52,426 nucleotides of DNA from Zavarzinia sp. (lineage in GTDB: Bacteria > Pseudomonadota > Alphaproteobacteria > Zavarziniales > Zavarziniaceae), in assembly GCA_025869435.1 (NCBI GenBank), contig JAOZVS010000121.1:1-52426 (forward strand), read 5' to 3'. Position numbers and translations under genes: made by a program. The first letter of the stretch is position 1. The number at the start of each line of letters is the position of its first letter. This document shows positions 9,501-19,471 of this stretch, piece by piece. Under the pieces are notes generated by a model. The model saw nothing but the letters and a program-made list of their open reading frames with translations. It ran no database searches and was not told the origin of the DNA.

Positions 9501-12500
9501 ATGGTGGCTCGATCTCGCTCTATGCCGCACCCAATCTCGCCGCCGCCTTCGACCGGGATGGCCATCGCCTGACCCAGGCGGCCTATGCCGATCCCGAGGA
9601 TGCGAATGCGCCGCGCAAGGCGACCGATATCAGCGGCAGCATCATCGTCGATCGCAAGGCAACGCTCGATGTCACCGGCGGCGGCCGCGTCCGGCCGGAC
9701 GGCAGCCTCGATCTGTCCGCGACCGGCGGCGATATCGCCCTCGTCAGCGAGACGACCTATGCCCAGATCAGCACCACGACCTCGGGCCGCGCCGGTGGCC
9801 TGTCGGGCTTCCGGGGCGGCGGGCTGGCCTTTACCGACAGTTCGGGCAATGAAACCGCCTATGTGCCGCTGAACCCCGACCGCATCAACGCGAAGGTCGT
9901 GTTCGATCCCGCTTCCATCCTGGCGAATGGCTTCGCCGGCGGCGGCAGTTTCACCCTGACCGCGCCCGGCATCGCCTTCGGCGAGACGGCGGCGGCGGGG
10001 GTGACGGCCCTGTCCCTCGACTTCTTCACCACGGCGGGCTTCGGCGCCTATAATCTGACCTCCTACAAGACCGCGCTGCTCGCCAATGATTTCGCCGATG
10101 GTTACGGCGGCGCCAACGCGGTGCTGGCGACCCAGACCCTGAGCATCGGCGCGGGCGAGACGCTGAACCTCAGTCAGTCCTTGTTCCCGGCCTATCCGGA
10201 TGCGGGCCTCGCGTCCCGTCTCGCCGCGCTCGAGACCGGCGGCGACCTCTATCGCATCGTCAGCGCGGCCGTGCCGGACGAGGCTTACGACCGCAAGGCG
10301 GTGAACCTCACCCTCGGCGGCTTGCTCGAGCTTCATGTCGCCGAAGGCGGTCGCATCATCGGCGAGGCGGGCGCCCATCTGACCGTGCCCAAGCTGCTGA
10401 ACGAAGGCAGCATCGTGCTGCACGGCGGCCGCATCACCCAGTCCGAAGTGATGCCCCTGATCTATGGCGGCGATGGCCTCGCCCATGGCGTGCACGATCT
10501 GTCGGAGGCCTTCGCCTATAATGATGCGGGCAGGATCGAGGCCGGGGATCTCAATACCCTCGGCATCACGAACGAGGATGGCGCGCTGCTGACCAATGGC
10601 GAACTCGCCGGTAGCCATGCGCTCTATCTCCTTGGCCTGCTGGGCGAAGGCGAGGGGATACGCCTCGCCGAAGGCAGCGTGACCGATCTTTCCGGCACCA
10701 TCATCCTCGACCCGCGCGCCGCGCTCGACGGCGATCGCCGGATGATCCGCGACGGCCGCGTGATCGCCGGCGGCACGATCGAGGCACTGGCCTCCCATGC
10801 CCTGGCGGGCCTGCCCTTCCGGGCCAACCAGGATCTTCTGGGCGAGCTTGGCGTCGACAATGGCGTCCGTTACGGTCTCCTGCGCGCCGAGCGGTCGATC
10901 GCCGTCGATGGCGGCGCCCGTCTCGACCTGTCGGGCGTCTCCGGGCAGCTCGACCAGCGGACCGGCACGGGTAATATCCTGAGCGGGCGTGGTTACGCCC
11001 TGACCGAGGTCTGGAGCGAGGGCGGCACCCTGTCCGCCCCGGGCGGCCTGATCCTCGACCGCGCAGCCGAGATCGACGCGACGGGCGGCGATGCGAGGGC
11101 GCTGGGCGGCACGCTCGAAGTCTCCGACCTCGTCCTGACCGAACAGGCCTCGACGACCGCGACCGCCGACACCCTGTCCGCCGACCAGATCGAGGCGGCG
11201 GGTTTCGATACGCTGCGTGTTTTCGGCAGCGTCACGGGCAAGGGCGATGTTTCCCTGTCCCTGCGCCGGGCCTTCCTGCTGGAAAGCCGGGATTACGCCG
11301 TCGATCCGCGCTTCGACATCAGCGATGCCGCCGTGCGCGACCTTTATCTGCCGCGCATTTCCAGCCTTGGCGGCAAGCTGCTGGTCGAGGCCGGTTACGT
11401 CGGCTTCGGCTCCGGCCTGTTCGACACGGTCTCCGCGCCCGTCGAGGGCCGGGGTCTCGGCAGCGTCACCTTCCATGCGACGGCGATCGATGTCACCGGC
11501 GCCCTCGTCGTCGACGGCAGCGTCTCAAGCCTTCGCCTCGAAGCGGACGAGGATCTGCGCCTGATCGGCGCCCGGTCCTGGCAGGCCCTGTTGCCGACCA
11601 ACGAGACCATCCCGACGACCCTGCGCGGCCATATCGCCGCCGCGGGCAATCTCACCCTCGTCGCCGGCCGCATCTATCCGACGACGGGCACGGATTTCGC
11701 CATCACCTCCTCCGCGGCCAACGGCAAGATCAGCTTCGGCCGCAAGGGCGAGGTGAGTCAGGCGCCGCTTTCGGCCGGCGCCAGCCTGACCGTGCAGGCG
11801 GCGAACATCTCCCAGGGCGGCGCCCTTTTCGCGCCCTTCGGCACCATCACCCTCGGCAGTCACCAGCCCTATGTGACCGGCGGCACCGATGGCGAGCCGG
11901 AAAGCACCTTCGCCCCCGCGACCACCAGCGTCACCCTCGCGCCCGGGAGCATCACCTCGGTCAGCGCCGGCGGCCAGTCGATCCCCTATGGCACGACGAC
12001 CGACGGCACAGAATGGTATTTCGCGCCGACGGGCTCCGACCCACTGAGCGCGGCGCCCACGGGCACGCTGCATATCGCGGGCGACGCCATCGATCTCGCC
12101 GAGGGATCGAGCATCGATCTGTCGGGTGGCGGCGATGTCTTCGCCTATGAATTCGTGCCGGGCACCGGCGGCTCCCACGATGTCCTGTCGCGCCTGAACG
12201 CCGATGCCTCGACCGGCAATGCCGGGCTGCAATATCCCGACGGCCGCCAGGTCTATGCCATCGTCCCCGGCCTGTCGGAGGCGACGGTCGCGGCCTATGA
12301 TCCGATCTACGCGGCGGATTACGATCTCGCCTCGGGCTCGGGCGTCGGCAAGCGGGTCTGGCTCGATGCCGCGCCGGGCCTCGCCGCCGGCTGGTACACG
12401 CTGCTGCCCGCCCGCTATGCCCTGCTGCCCGGCGGCATGCGCGTGGTCGAGCGGACGGAGGCGACCTCGGTCGCGGCGGGCACGGGGCTGGCGACACCGG

Positions 12501-15500
12501 ATGGCACGCTGGCGGTTTCCGGCCGCTATGGCGATGCCCTCTCGGGCACGCAATCCTCGACGGTGCATCTGTTCGACGTCACGCCGCGCGAGACCGTGCT
12601 GAGCCAGTCGCGTTACACGATCACCGAAGGCAATGATTACTTCGCCGACGCGGCGACGCGCGATAACGCGACGGTGCCTCGCCGGGGCATCGATGCCGGT
12701 CGCCTCGTCCTCGATCCGACGGCGCGTCTGATCATCGAGGCGGCGGTGGATGCCCGGGCGGAAGCCGGCGGCCGCGCGGCCCAGATCGATATCGGCGGCA
12801 GCGATATTCTCGTCACCGCCGGCCCGGTCGATGGAGGCGCAAGCGACGGCATCGTCCGCCTGTCGGCCGACAGACTGTCCGCCTTCGGCGCCGGCAGCCT
12901 GCTGATCGGCGGTATCAGGACCGACCGGGCCGATGGCACGACGGCGGTCCAGGTCACCGCGAACAGCATCACCATCGCCAATGACGCGGCTCATCCCCTG
13001 TCGGCATCGGATGTCGTGCTGATCGCCGACGACGGCATATCGGTTCGCGATGGCGCCTCGATCCTGGCCGCCGGCAGCGGCGACGGCGGGACCGGCGCCT
13101 TCGTCGTCGGCGATGGCGAAGGCGGCGCCTTCCTGCGGGTCGCCAATGGCGGCGAGCGGCTGGTGACCCGGTTGCGGGGCGAAGGGACCGGCCCCCTGAC
13201 CGGCGCCATGGTTTCCGTCGGCGCGGCGTATCTGGCCGGCGATGCGGTCGCGATCGATTCCGCGGGCGATCTCGACATCGCCAGCCGGGCCGCCATCGCG
13301 GCGAAGGCGCTGGCGATCGGCGCCGGCACCGTGACCTTCAGCGATGCGGCGACGGGTATCGACGGCCTGGTGGTCACGCCCGCCCTGCTGGCGCGTTTCG
13401 CCGCCGCCGGGCAACTGACCATAAGGGCCGATCAGGGCATCGCCTTCGACGACGGCCATTACGATCTCGGCACGTTGCGGCTCGATGCGCCGGCCCTGAT
13501 CGCCCGCGAGGGCGGCCTCGTCACGCTGGGCTCCGACGCCCTGACCCTGTCGAACGAGACGGGCGCCACACTGTCCGCCTGCGCCGCCGATTGCGGCGAT
13601 GCCCGGCTTTCGATCGACACCGGCAGCCTGACCATCGGCAATGGCGCGATCCGCACCCTCGGCTTCGAGGATGGCGGGGTCGATATCGTCGCCGACACCG
13701 GCATTTTCGGTGGCGGCGATGGTCGCCTCGATGTCGGCGACGCCGATCTTTCCATCCAGACCAGTTACATCGGTGATGCCGCCAGCGGCGTGTCGGCCAT
13801 GACGCTGGCGTCCGGCGGCCGGGTCACGATCACGGGTGGCGGTACCGCCGCGCCCGCCGGCACCGCCGGCTCGTCCCTGACCGTGATCGGCAAGACCATA
13901 GAGGTTACGGGCGCGACCCTGCGGGCCACCGCGGGCACCCTGCGGCTCGAAGCCGAGGACGGCATCACGCTCGGCGCCGGCAGCGTCGTTGCCACCCCGG
14001 GTTACGACCAGACATTCGGCGATGCCACCGACCCGGTGAAACAGGCGGCCCCGGCGGGCAGTCTCAGCCTCGTGACGGCGGGCGGCGATATCGATCTTGG
14101 CGCGGGATCGCTGGTCTCGGTCGGCGGCGGGGCCGGGGCGGCGGGACGTCTCACCCTGTCGGCGGCGGCCGGCGCGGTCGATTTCGGCGGGACCCTGGAC
14201 GGCACGGGCCGGACCTCGGGCGGCAGCTTCAGCCTCGACAGCCTGGGCGGTTTCGATCTTGCCCTGCTGGCGGCCAATGTCGGCGCCCGGGGCTTCGACG
14301 GCGCCTTCGATATAAGGACCAGAACGGGCGACCTCAGCCTTCGCGCGGGCGAGACGCTGACCGCGTCCAGCGTCAGTCTGACGGCGGATGGCGGCCGGGT
14401 CGCGATCGCCGGCACGATCGATACCTCCGGCATCTCGGGCGGCGATGTCGGCCTGTTCGGCCGGGACGGTGTCGCGCTGGCCGATGGTGCGCGGATCGAT
14501 GCCTCGGCCGAAGGCTATGGCGCCGGGGACAGCCGCCAGGCCTCCGGTGGCGACGTGCTCTTGGCGACCCAGGGGGATGGCACCATCAGCATCGCGCGGG
14601 GCGCCGTCATCGATGTCTCCGCCGAGAATGGCGCGGATCGCGTGGTCGACATCACCCGCGACGGCACCACGTATGCCCAGGCGGTCGCGGGCGACCGGGG
14701 CGGCACCATCACCATCCGCAGCCCGCTGATCGAGGCGCCGGGCGCCGACACGGTGAAGGTCTCGCTCGCCGATGCGGATTCCCTGGTCGGGGCGCGCGAG
14801 ATCGTGCTCGAGGCTTACAAGCGCTGGGACCTCGGCGAGGTCGCGGCCAGCGGCGATTATGCCGGCGTCATCCTGGACGAGGCGACGAACACGATCACCC
14901 TCGACGTCAGCGAGGACCTCGACCCCGCCAAGGCGAATGGCACCCGAAATCCCCTGCGCCGGGTGAATTTCCTCGGCGACGAAGGGGAGGGAACCCTCGT
15001 CTCCTTCGTGCAGGATTTCGATATTTCGGCGGCCAATGGCGACCTGGGCGGACTGGTCGCCTCGGACAATTTCCATGCCCGGCCGGGTATCGAACTGGCT
15101 TTCGACGGCAATGTGACGCTGGCGTCCAGCTGGAACCTCGGCGCCGGCACGGTCGATGTCACCGGCGCCCTGGCGGCCGGGCTGATGACCCGGCTCGGCG
15201 GCGGGGTCAGCGCCGTCGTCCCCGGGGCGGAGGCCGAGATATTCGCCGGCTATACCAGCATGGTCTACCGCACCGGTGGCGGCGACGTGCGGGGCGAGGC
15301 GCCGGCGATCACCTTCCGGGCCGGCGGCGACCTGCGTCTCGACGGCAGCCTGACCGAAGGCTATTTCTCCTACAGCGCGCCGGTGCTCGTCACCAGCGAC
15401 GCGGGCGAGGGGGACGGCAGCGGCGAGCCCTATCAATTCGCCTTCCAGCGTTTCGGCGGGCTCGACAGTCTCGGCCTCTATTACTACGTCTATGGCTTCA

Positions 15501-18500
15501 ACGCGCTGGCCAGCGGCGCGCCCTATACGATTCTGGGCGGCGATGGCGGCGGCGGGGGCGGCGGCGCCACGATCTCGCTCGGTTACGATCCGGCGGCCAA
15601 TGGCGCGGACGCGAAAACCGGCGTCGACACGCTGTCCTACATGGTCGCCTTCCCCAGCCTGTGCGGCACGCTTGATTGCGGCGCGGCCGCCACGAGTTCC
15701 TACAGCCTCGTCGCCGGATCCCGTCTCGACAGCGCGGACCCTCGTGCGCTTCGGGGCGGTGCCACGGCCAGCATCACCTTCAATCCCTATCGCTCCTATG
15801 CCGGGATCGAGGCTTCGGCCGCGGCCGGGCCGGTCGAGATCGATCTTTATTTCGATGTCGGCAACAACGACCTCTTCCTCGGCAGCGCTTTCCCGGACGA
15901 GGAGTCGCATTTCGTCGCCGGCTCGGAGCTTGCCGAGGCGCTGGGCGCCGACACGGTGCTGGAAATCGATCTGTCGTGGGACACGGCGGATGACGCCTCG
16001 GGCATCCAGTCGCGCGATGCTTGGGCGGCCTTCCTCGACGCCCTCGACAATGGCACGGATCCCGAACTCGCGGCCCTGATCGAGCGTTACGGCGCGCCCG
16101 ACGTCTATGGCGACGGCTATCTTTCAGGGGCCGCCGCGGTCCTGCAATATTGGGTCGTCAACTACATGGCGGAAGCCGTGGCGGCCGATCTTCCCGCCTA
16201 TTTCACTGCCTTCGGCCTGCCGTCGCCCTTCGGCGGAGGCGGCGGCGGTGGTGGCGGTGAGGGCGGCATCGCCCCTGGGCTCGCGCGCAATGTCGTGCGG
16301 ACGGGCGGCGGCTCCATCCGCCTCGACGCGACCGGCGACATCGATCTCTACGACCGGACCCAGGCCCTGCCGACCTATGTCGGCGCCGATGGCGCGAGCT
16401 ACAGCCTCGGCGGCGCGGCGATCTACACGACCGGCCATGACGCGGAGGCGGCGGCGAGCGCCGGCCGTTACCTCACGGGTGGCGGCGACATTACCCTGCG
16501 TGCCCTCGGCAGCATTCGCGGCAGCCGGATCGAAGGCACGAAATCCGGCCAGTCCTGGCTGACGGGGGCGGTCGGCACCAACACCGATCTCGCGGTGGCG
16601 ACACCGGGGCTCGACGGTTTCACCGATGGCATCGCCACCCTGGGCGGTGGCACGCTGTCGGTTTTCGCCGGGGCGGATCTCGTCGACCTCAACCTCGTCG
16701 CGGGCGGCAGCGCCCGGACCGTGACCGGCGACGACGGCGTCAAGACCCTGGTCACCTTCGGCGGTGGCGATCTTCTCGCCCAGGCCGGAAATGACATTCT
16801 TGGCGGTCTGTTCGATATCTGGTCGGGCCGGGCCGTCATTGGCGCCGGCGGCGATATCGTGGCCGATGGCACCGTGGCGGCGCCCGATGCCGCCGGGCGC
16901 ATCCGCGCCATCGAGGACAGCCTCGGCCTTCGTCTGTTCGACGCCACGATCGAGGTTTCGGCGCCGGGCGACATCGCGCTGCAGGGCATTGCCTCGGTCG
17001 CGGCCGATGGCCCGGGCGCCAGCGGGACCTATCTGCTGGACGAAGTGAATGCCTATGGTTTCACGACCGAGCGGGCTTCGGTCGAACTGGTCGCCGGTGG
17101 CGATCTTCGCTTCGTCAACAGTGCGGACTTCACCCTGGTCAGCGATCTTCAGCCCAGCGCCAGCTTCAACGCGGTCTGGCCGGCCCGCGTTTCGGCGGTC
17201 AGTCTGCGGGGTGATATCGATGTCGCGGGCGAGGCCGGCGCGGTCCTGATGATGCCGGGCGCGACGGGTAATCTCGACCTGCTCGCCGGTGGTTCCATCC
17301 TCGGCGCCAGCATCGCCATGCTCGATGCCGATCCCGGCCTGCTGCCCGGTTATTTCAGCGAATTCGCCCTGCAGGGCGCGGTCCTCGGCCAGGGCTTGGC
17401 CTTCCGCTTCCCGGCGGTGTTCTCGAGCACGAGCGACAGCGAGCGCACCCGCCAGCACAATGGCGCCATCACCCACGCGGGCGACGAACGGCCGGTGCGC
17501 ATCGCCGCCGGTCTCGACATCGGCGGGACGGGCGGCGGCCTGATCCTGTCGGTCGCCGAACAGGCGCGTATCGCCGCCGGCCGCGACATCGTGAACATGA
17601 TGTTCTTCGGCCAGAATGTCGCCGTCTCGGATATCACCAGGATCACCGCCGGCCGCGACATCACCGCGACGACGCGACTGGTCGCCCCGGCCTCCGGCTT
17701 CGAGGGGCCGGAAACCATCCTGGCCGACCTGCGGCCGGCGGTTCTCGGCAATACATTCGTGATCGGCGGGCCGGGCAGTTTCGTGATCGAGGCCGGGCGC
17801 GACCTCGGCCCCTTCCTGAATTCGGCCGACATCACGGCGATCCGCAACATCGGCGATGCCAAGCTGGCCGCCGTGACCGAGACCTATGGCGGCGGCATCC
17901 TGTCGGTCGGCAACGAATGGAACCCCTATCTGGCGGAAACGGGCGCCGATGTCTCGGTCCTGTTCGGCGTCGCCGGCGGGGCGGATTTCGATGCCCTGCG
18001 CGACTATTACGTCGATCCGGCCAAGGTCGCGGCGCTGCCGGACGAACTCGTCACCGAGGGCGGGGTGCCGCTCCACGCGGCCAGCCTCGTCACCTGGATG
18101 AAGGCGCATCGGCCGGCCGATCTCCTCGCCGCCTATGGCCGCGTCGATGTGACGGCCGAGGAAGCCTATGCCGTCTTCGTCGCGCTTCCCGACCTCGACC
18201 AGCGGCCCTTCCTGACCGGGCTGTTCTTCGACGAGCTGGAAGCCTTCGCCAATCCCGAAAGCCCGTCCTTCGGCGAAAGCGCAAGGGGCTATGCCGCCAT
18301 CAGCCGCCTGTTCCCGGCCGATCGCGGTTACACCGCCAACGGCGAGGCGGAAGACGACTTCGCCTCGGTCCGCGACCTGCTGACCCTCAAGGGCTATGGC
18401 GCCGATCTCGCGGCGGGGCTCGACCGTCTCGCCGATGATGGGTACACGGTCACGGTGGGGACCGACGACTTCACCGCCCAACTGGTGGACGGCATCTATC

Positions 18501-19471
18501 GCAAGCTGGAGGATGGCGCGCTCGTCACCCTGAGCGCGGCCGAGCAGACGGCCTTCAATGCCCAGGTGCTCGATGCGCTGGCGACGGGCAAGGGCGCGGT
18601 CGATCACATCGTCGCCCGCCGGCAGACCGGCGACCTCGATCTGCGGCTGGCGACGCTGCAGACCGCCCGGGGCGGCGATATCGCCATCTTCGGGCCGGGC
18701 GGGCGGGTCATCGCCGGCTCGACCGTCCGCACCAGCGAACAGGCGGCGCGGCGGGCCTATGACGGCGGGCGGCTCTATGCCGGCAATGCCGACGGGGCCA
18801 ATTTCATCTCGCCCTTCGCCGCCGTGATCGAGGCGATCCCGACCGGGCTCGAAGGCGTGCTGACTCTGCGCGGCGGCGCGATCTCGAGCTTCACCGACGG
18901 CGATTTCCTGCTGAACCAGAGCCGTCTCTACACCCGGGCAGGCGGCGATATCACCCTGTGGTCGTCGAACGGCGATCTCAACGCCGGGCAGGGGCCGAAG
19001 ACCACGGCCAATGTCCCGCCCGTCGTCGTCAAGGTGAACCAGGATATTTTCGTCGAGGAAGACCGGGCCGGTTCGACCAGCGGCGCCGGTATCGCGGCCT
19101 ATCCGGCCGAAAGCGGCGAAGATCCCGATGTCTATCTGATCGCGCCGCGCGGCACGGTCGATGCGGGTGATGCCGGCGTGCGGGTCTCGGGCAGTCTCTT
19201 CGTCGCCGCCCAGGTGGTGGTGAACGCCGACAATTTCCAGGTCTCGGGAGCCTCCGTCGGTACGCCCGTGGCCGCTGTGGCCGATGTCGGCGGCCTCGCC
19301 GCGGCCTCGGCCGCCGCCACCGCCGCGACGGAATCGGCGACGGCGGCGGGGCCGGGCGGCGGCGGCAACGCGGTTTCGGACCAGCCGTCGATCATCACGG
19401 TCGAGGTGCTGGGTTATGGCGGCGGCGAGGCCTGTCCCAAGGGTGTCAGGCCGGACGGCCAATGTCTCTGA
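6569..19471 (+). CDS. Giant filamentous haemagglutinin-like TPS exoprotein (TpsA, PdtA-like)
   Basis: A 4300-residue exoprotein of the two-partner secretion pathway. A long signal region (hydrophobic stretch LLAGASIVALLVAGSGADA, about 30-50) precedes a helical pre-segment (about 70-115). The TPS/haemagglutination-activity domain covers about 130-300 (WINAEAPKQ, ILSWDTFNIG, WVALNRVVG, VLVINQNGILFSG; NQNGI replaces the usual NPNGI). The rest is a repetitive beta-helix of G/D/T/A-rich strands. Two mostly helical islands interrupt it, at about 3095-3220 (ending in polyglycine) and 3797-4013. The extreme C-terminus carries CPKGVRPDGQC, a Cys pair ten residues apart like the tether of Haemophilus HMW1. 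The start is GTG at 6569, or ATG at 6581 four codons later. The partner TpsB gene is 10 kb downstream. The size and neighbours resemble P. aeruginosa PdtA. Confidence 0.9.
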   Translation: MWRQMFVRGRVAASAAGGLRNAVCFRRAGLLAGASIVALLVAGSGADARNILSGGPASPVAPVVSGQAAVNAAAQEAARRGRDSLSRTTQALQAMRAAQSAARDAAAAIRSTVPNGLGVGGLKPVANPNSTTDGLTDWINAEAPKQVVEDGRYNVTIKQTDGRAILSWDTFNIGSETTLTFDQQGNADWVALNRVVGQIDPATGRRDASKAPAPSQILGSIKADGTVLVINQNGILFSGTAQVDTHSLVASTLEIGRAYDVGRVDPRTIADRNAEFLASGLLGYNDTSVQDGATFSAQRIGIDGTTRNEENIEGSVIVEAGARLKAGADGLIMLTGPRVVNNGHLTAAGGQVVLQSGREVLLRRSEGTAASLDPNIRGVVATSVRNLGDPDDYVLNTETGLIEADRGNITLGGFSAVINEGMLSSTTSVSRNGSIVLSAADVKLAPGAILAIEADAGTDVIPQDADSIAAFKSSSIFIGNRNGYGGTGFDPSARIEIGRDALIHAPGADVSIGAISGATGADDRQGQGQSRVFIDTGATIDVAGLKDVLVPLSRNVLEIGPLKGNELANSPLLRNSFLNGETVYVDPRLSGVRDDGVAWIGSPLIDAASYYAQVGVGVAELMTTGGTVTLGAQGFAGTGDGALAGDVAVKAGAIIDVSGGWLRYEGGRVQTTRLVTADGTIVDIGDADPDTIYAGIYKGFTLDQGRWGTGGSWVSPLTAGGRTVAEFTEGRDAGALVVKASAIAFDGDFHGEAFAGSRQRQSATVGTAAGTLFGDSRHLQASASQLPSGAFLYFQLLTTTTGGADVAIVADADDGDLAAGFGYGQSVSVGADGSLIRRTRSPSSLLPEARRETMEISDSLLSDSGAAQVSIHTSGSITVESDARVDLIAGGIFDALAGRTLTVAGDITAAGGLISLETFNSRGLSEHVWGGSAFGDKAVGDTLGDYDILVSGNLSTRGRWVNDLGQFTTGGEGGAWLDGGSISLYAAPNLAAAFDRDGHRLTQAAYADPEDANAPRKATDISGSIIVDRKATLDVTGGGRVRPDGSLDLSATGGDIALVSETTYAQISTTTSGRAGGLSGFRGGGLAFTDSSGNETAYVPLNPDRINAKVVFDPASILANGFAGGGSFTLTAPGIAFGETAAAGVTALSLDFFTTAGFGAYNLTSYKTALLANDFADGYGGANAVLATQTLSIGAGETLNLSQSLFPAYPDAGLASRLAALETGGDLYRIVSAAVPDEAYDRKAVNLTLGGLLELHVAEGGRIIGEAGAHLTVPKLLNEGSIVLHGGRITQSEVMPLIYGGDGLAHGVHDLSEAFAYNDAGRIEAGDLNTLGITNEDGALLTNGELAGSHALYLLGLLGEGEGIRLAEGSVTDLSGTIILDPRAALDGDRRMIRDGRVIAGGTIEALASHALAGLPFRANQDLLGELGVDNGVRYGLLRAERSIAVDGGARLDLSGVSGQLDQRTGTGNILSGRGYALTEVWSEGGTLSAPGGLILDRAAEIDATGGDARALGGTLEVSDLVLTEQASTTATADTLSADQIEAAGFDTLRVFGSVTGKGDVSLSLRRAFLLESRDYAVDPRFDISDAAVRDLYLPRISSLGGKLLVEAGYVGFGSGLFDTVSAPVEGRGLGSVTFHATAIDVTGALVVDGSVSSLRLEADEDLRLIGARSWQALLPTNETIPTTLRGHIAAAGNLTLVAGRIYPTTGTDFAITSSAANGKISFGRKGEVSQAPLSAGASLTVQAANISQGGALFAPFGTITLGSHQPYVTGGTDGEPESTFAPATTSVTLAPGSITSVSAGGQSIPYGTTTDGTEWYFAPTGSDPLSAAPTGTLHIAGDAIDLAEGSSIDLSGGGDVFAYEFVPGTGGSHDVLSRLNADASTGNAGLQYPDGRQVYAIVPGLSEATVAAYDPIYAADYDLASGSGVGKRVWLDAAPGLAAGWYTLLPARYALLPGGMRVVERTEATSVAAGTGLATPDGTLAVSGRYGDALSGTQSSTVHLFDVTPRETVLSQSRYTITEGNDYFADAATRDNATVPRRGIDAGRLVLDPTARLIIEAAVDARAEAGGRAAQIDIGGSDILVTAGPVDGGASDGIVRLSADRLSAFGAGSLLIGGIRTDRADGTTAVQVTANSITIANDAAHPLSASDVVLIADDGISVRDGASILAAGSGDGGTGAFVVGDGEGGAFLRVANGGERLVTRLRGEGTGPLTGAMVSVGAAYLAGDAVAIDSAGDLDIASRAAIAAKALAIGAGTVTFSDAATGIDGLVVTPALLARFAAAGQLTIRADQGIAFDDGHYDLGTLRLDAPALIAREGGLVTLGSDALTLSNETGATLSACAADCGDARLSIDTGSLTIGNGAIRTLGFEDGGVDIVADTGIFGGGDGRLDVGDADLSIQTSYIGDAASGVSAMTLASGGRVTITGGGTAAPAGTAGSSLTVIGKTIEVTGATLRATAGTLRLEAEDGITLGAGSVVATPGYDQTFGDATDPVKQAAPAGSLSLVTAGGDIDLGAGSLVSVGGGAGAAGRLTLSAAAGAVDFGGTLDGTGRTSGGSFSLDSLGGFDLALLAANVGARGFDGAFDIRTRTGDLSLRAGETLTASSVSLTADGGRVAIAGTIDTSGISGGDVGLFGRDGVALADGARIDASAEGYGAGDSRQASGGDVLLATQGDGTISIARGAVIDVSAENGADRVVDITRDGTTYAQAVAGDRGGTITIRSPLIEAPGADTVKVSLADADSLVGAREIVLEAYKRWDLGEVAASGDYAGVILDEATNTITLDVSEDLDPAKANGTRNPLRRVNFLGDEGEGTLVSFVQDFDISAANGDLGGLVASDNFHARPGIELAFDGNVTLASSWNLGAGTVDVTGALAAGLMTRLGGGVSAVVPGAEAEIFAGYTSMVYRTGGGDVRGEAPAITFRAGGDLRLDGSLTEGYFSYSAPVLVTSDAGEGDGSGEPYQFAFQRFGGLDSLGLYYYVYGFNALASGAPYTILGGDGGGGGGGATISLGYDPAANGADAKTGVDTLSYMVAFPSLCGTLDCGAAATSSYSLVAGSRLDSADPRALRGGATASITFNPYRSYAGIEASAAAGPVEIDLYFDVGNNDLFLGSAFPDEESHFVAGSELAEALGADTVLEIDLSWDTADDASGIQSRDAWAAFLDALDNGTDPELAALIERYGAPDVYGDGYLSGAAAVLQYWVVNYMAEAVAADLPAYFTAFGLPSPFGGGGGGGGGEGGIAPGLARNVVRTGGGSIRLDATGDIDLYDRTQALPTYVGADGASYSLGGAAIYTTGHDAEAAASAGRYLTGGGDITLRALGSIRGSRIEGTKSGQSWLTGAVGTNTDLAVATPGLDGFTDGIATLGGGTLSVFAGADLVDLNLVAGGSARTVTGDDGVKTLVTFGGGDLLAQAGNDILGGLFDIWSGRAVIGAGGDIVADGTVAAPDAAGRIRAIEDSLGLRLFDATIEVSAPGDIALQGIASVAADGPGASGTYLLDEVNAYGFTTERASVELVAGGDLRFVNSADFTLVSDLQPSASFNAVWPARVSAVSLRGDIDVAGEAGAVLMMPGATGNLDLLAGGSILGASIAMLDADPGLLPGYFSEFALQGAVLGQGLAFRFPAVFSSTSDSERTRQHNGAITHAGDERPVRIAAGLDIGGTGGGLILSVAEQARIAAGRDIVNMMFFGQNVAVSDITRITAGRDITATTRLVAPASGFEGPETILADLRPAVLGNTFVIGGPGSFVIEAGRDLGPFLNSADITAIRNIGDAKLAAVTETYGGGILSVGNEWNPYLAETGADVSVLFGVAGGADFDALRDYYVDPAKVAALPDELVTEGGVPLHAASLVTWMKAHRPADLLAAYGRVDVTAEEAYAVFVALPDLDQRPFLTGLFFDELEAFANPESPSFGESARGYAAISRLFPADRGYTANGEAEDDFASVRDLLTLKGYGADLAAGLDRLADDGYTVTVGTDDFTAQLVDGIYRKLEDGALVTLSAAEQTAFNAQVLDALATGKGAVDHIVARRQTGDLDLRLATLQTARGGDIAIFGPGGRVIAGSTVRTSEQAARRAYDGGRLYAGNADGANFISPFAAVIEAIPTGLEGVLTLRGGAISSFTDGDFLLNQSRLYTRAGGDITLWSSNGDLNAGQGPKTTANVPPVVVKVNQDIFVEEDRAGSTSGAGIAAYPAESGEDPDVYLIAPRGTVDAGDAGVRVSGSLFVAAQVVVNADNFQVSGASVGTPVAAVADVGGLAAASAAATAATESATAAGPGGGGNAVSDQPSIITVEVLGYGGGEACPKGVRPDGQCL

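Noticed and set aside
7280-19462. Three very long minus-strand open frames (1398, 1461 and 1112 residues) over tpsA
   Set aside because: Same cause: regular third-position GC in a repetitive gene keeps the opposite frame open. No motifs, no ribosome sites, and the plus frame is continuous for 4300 residues.
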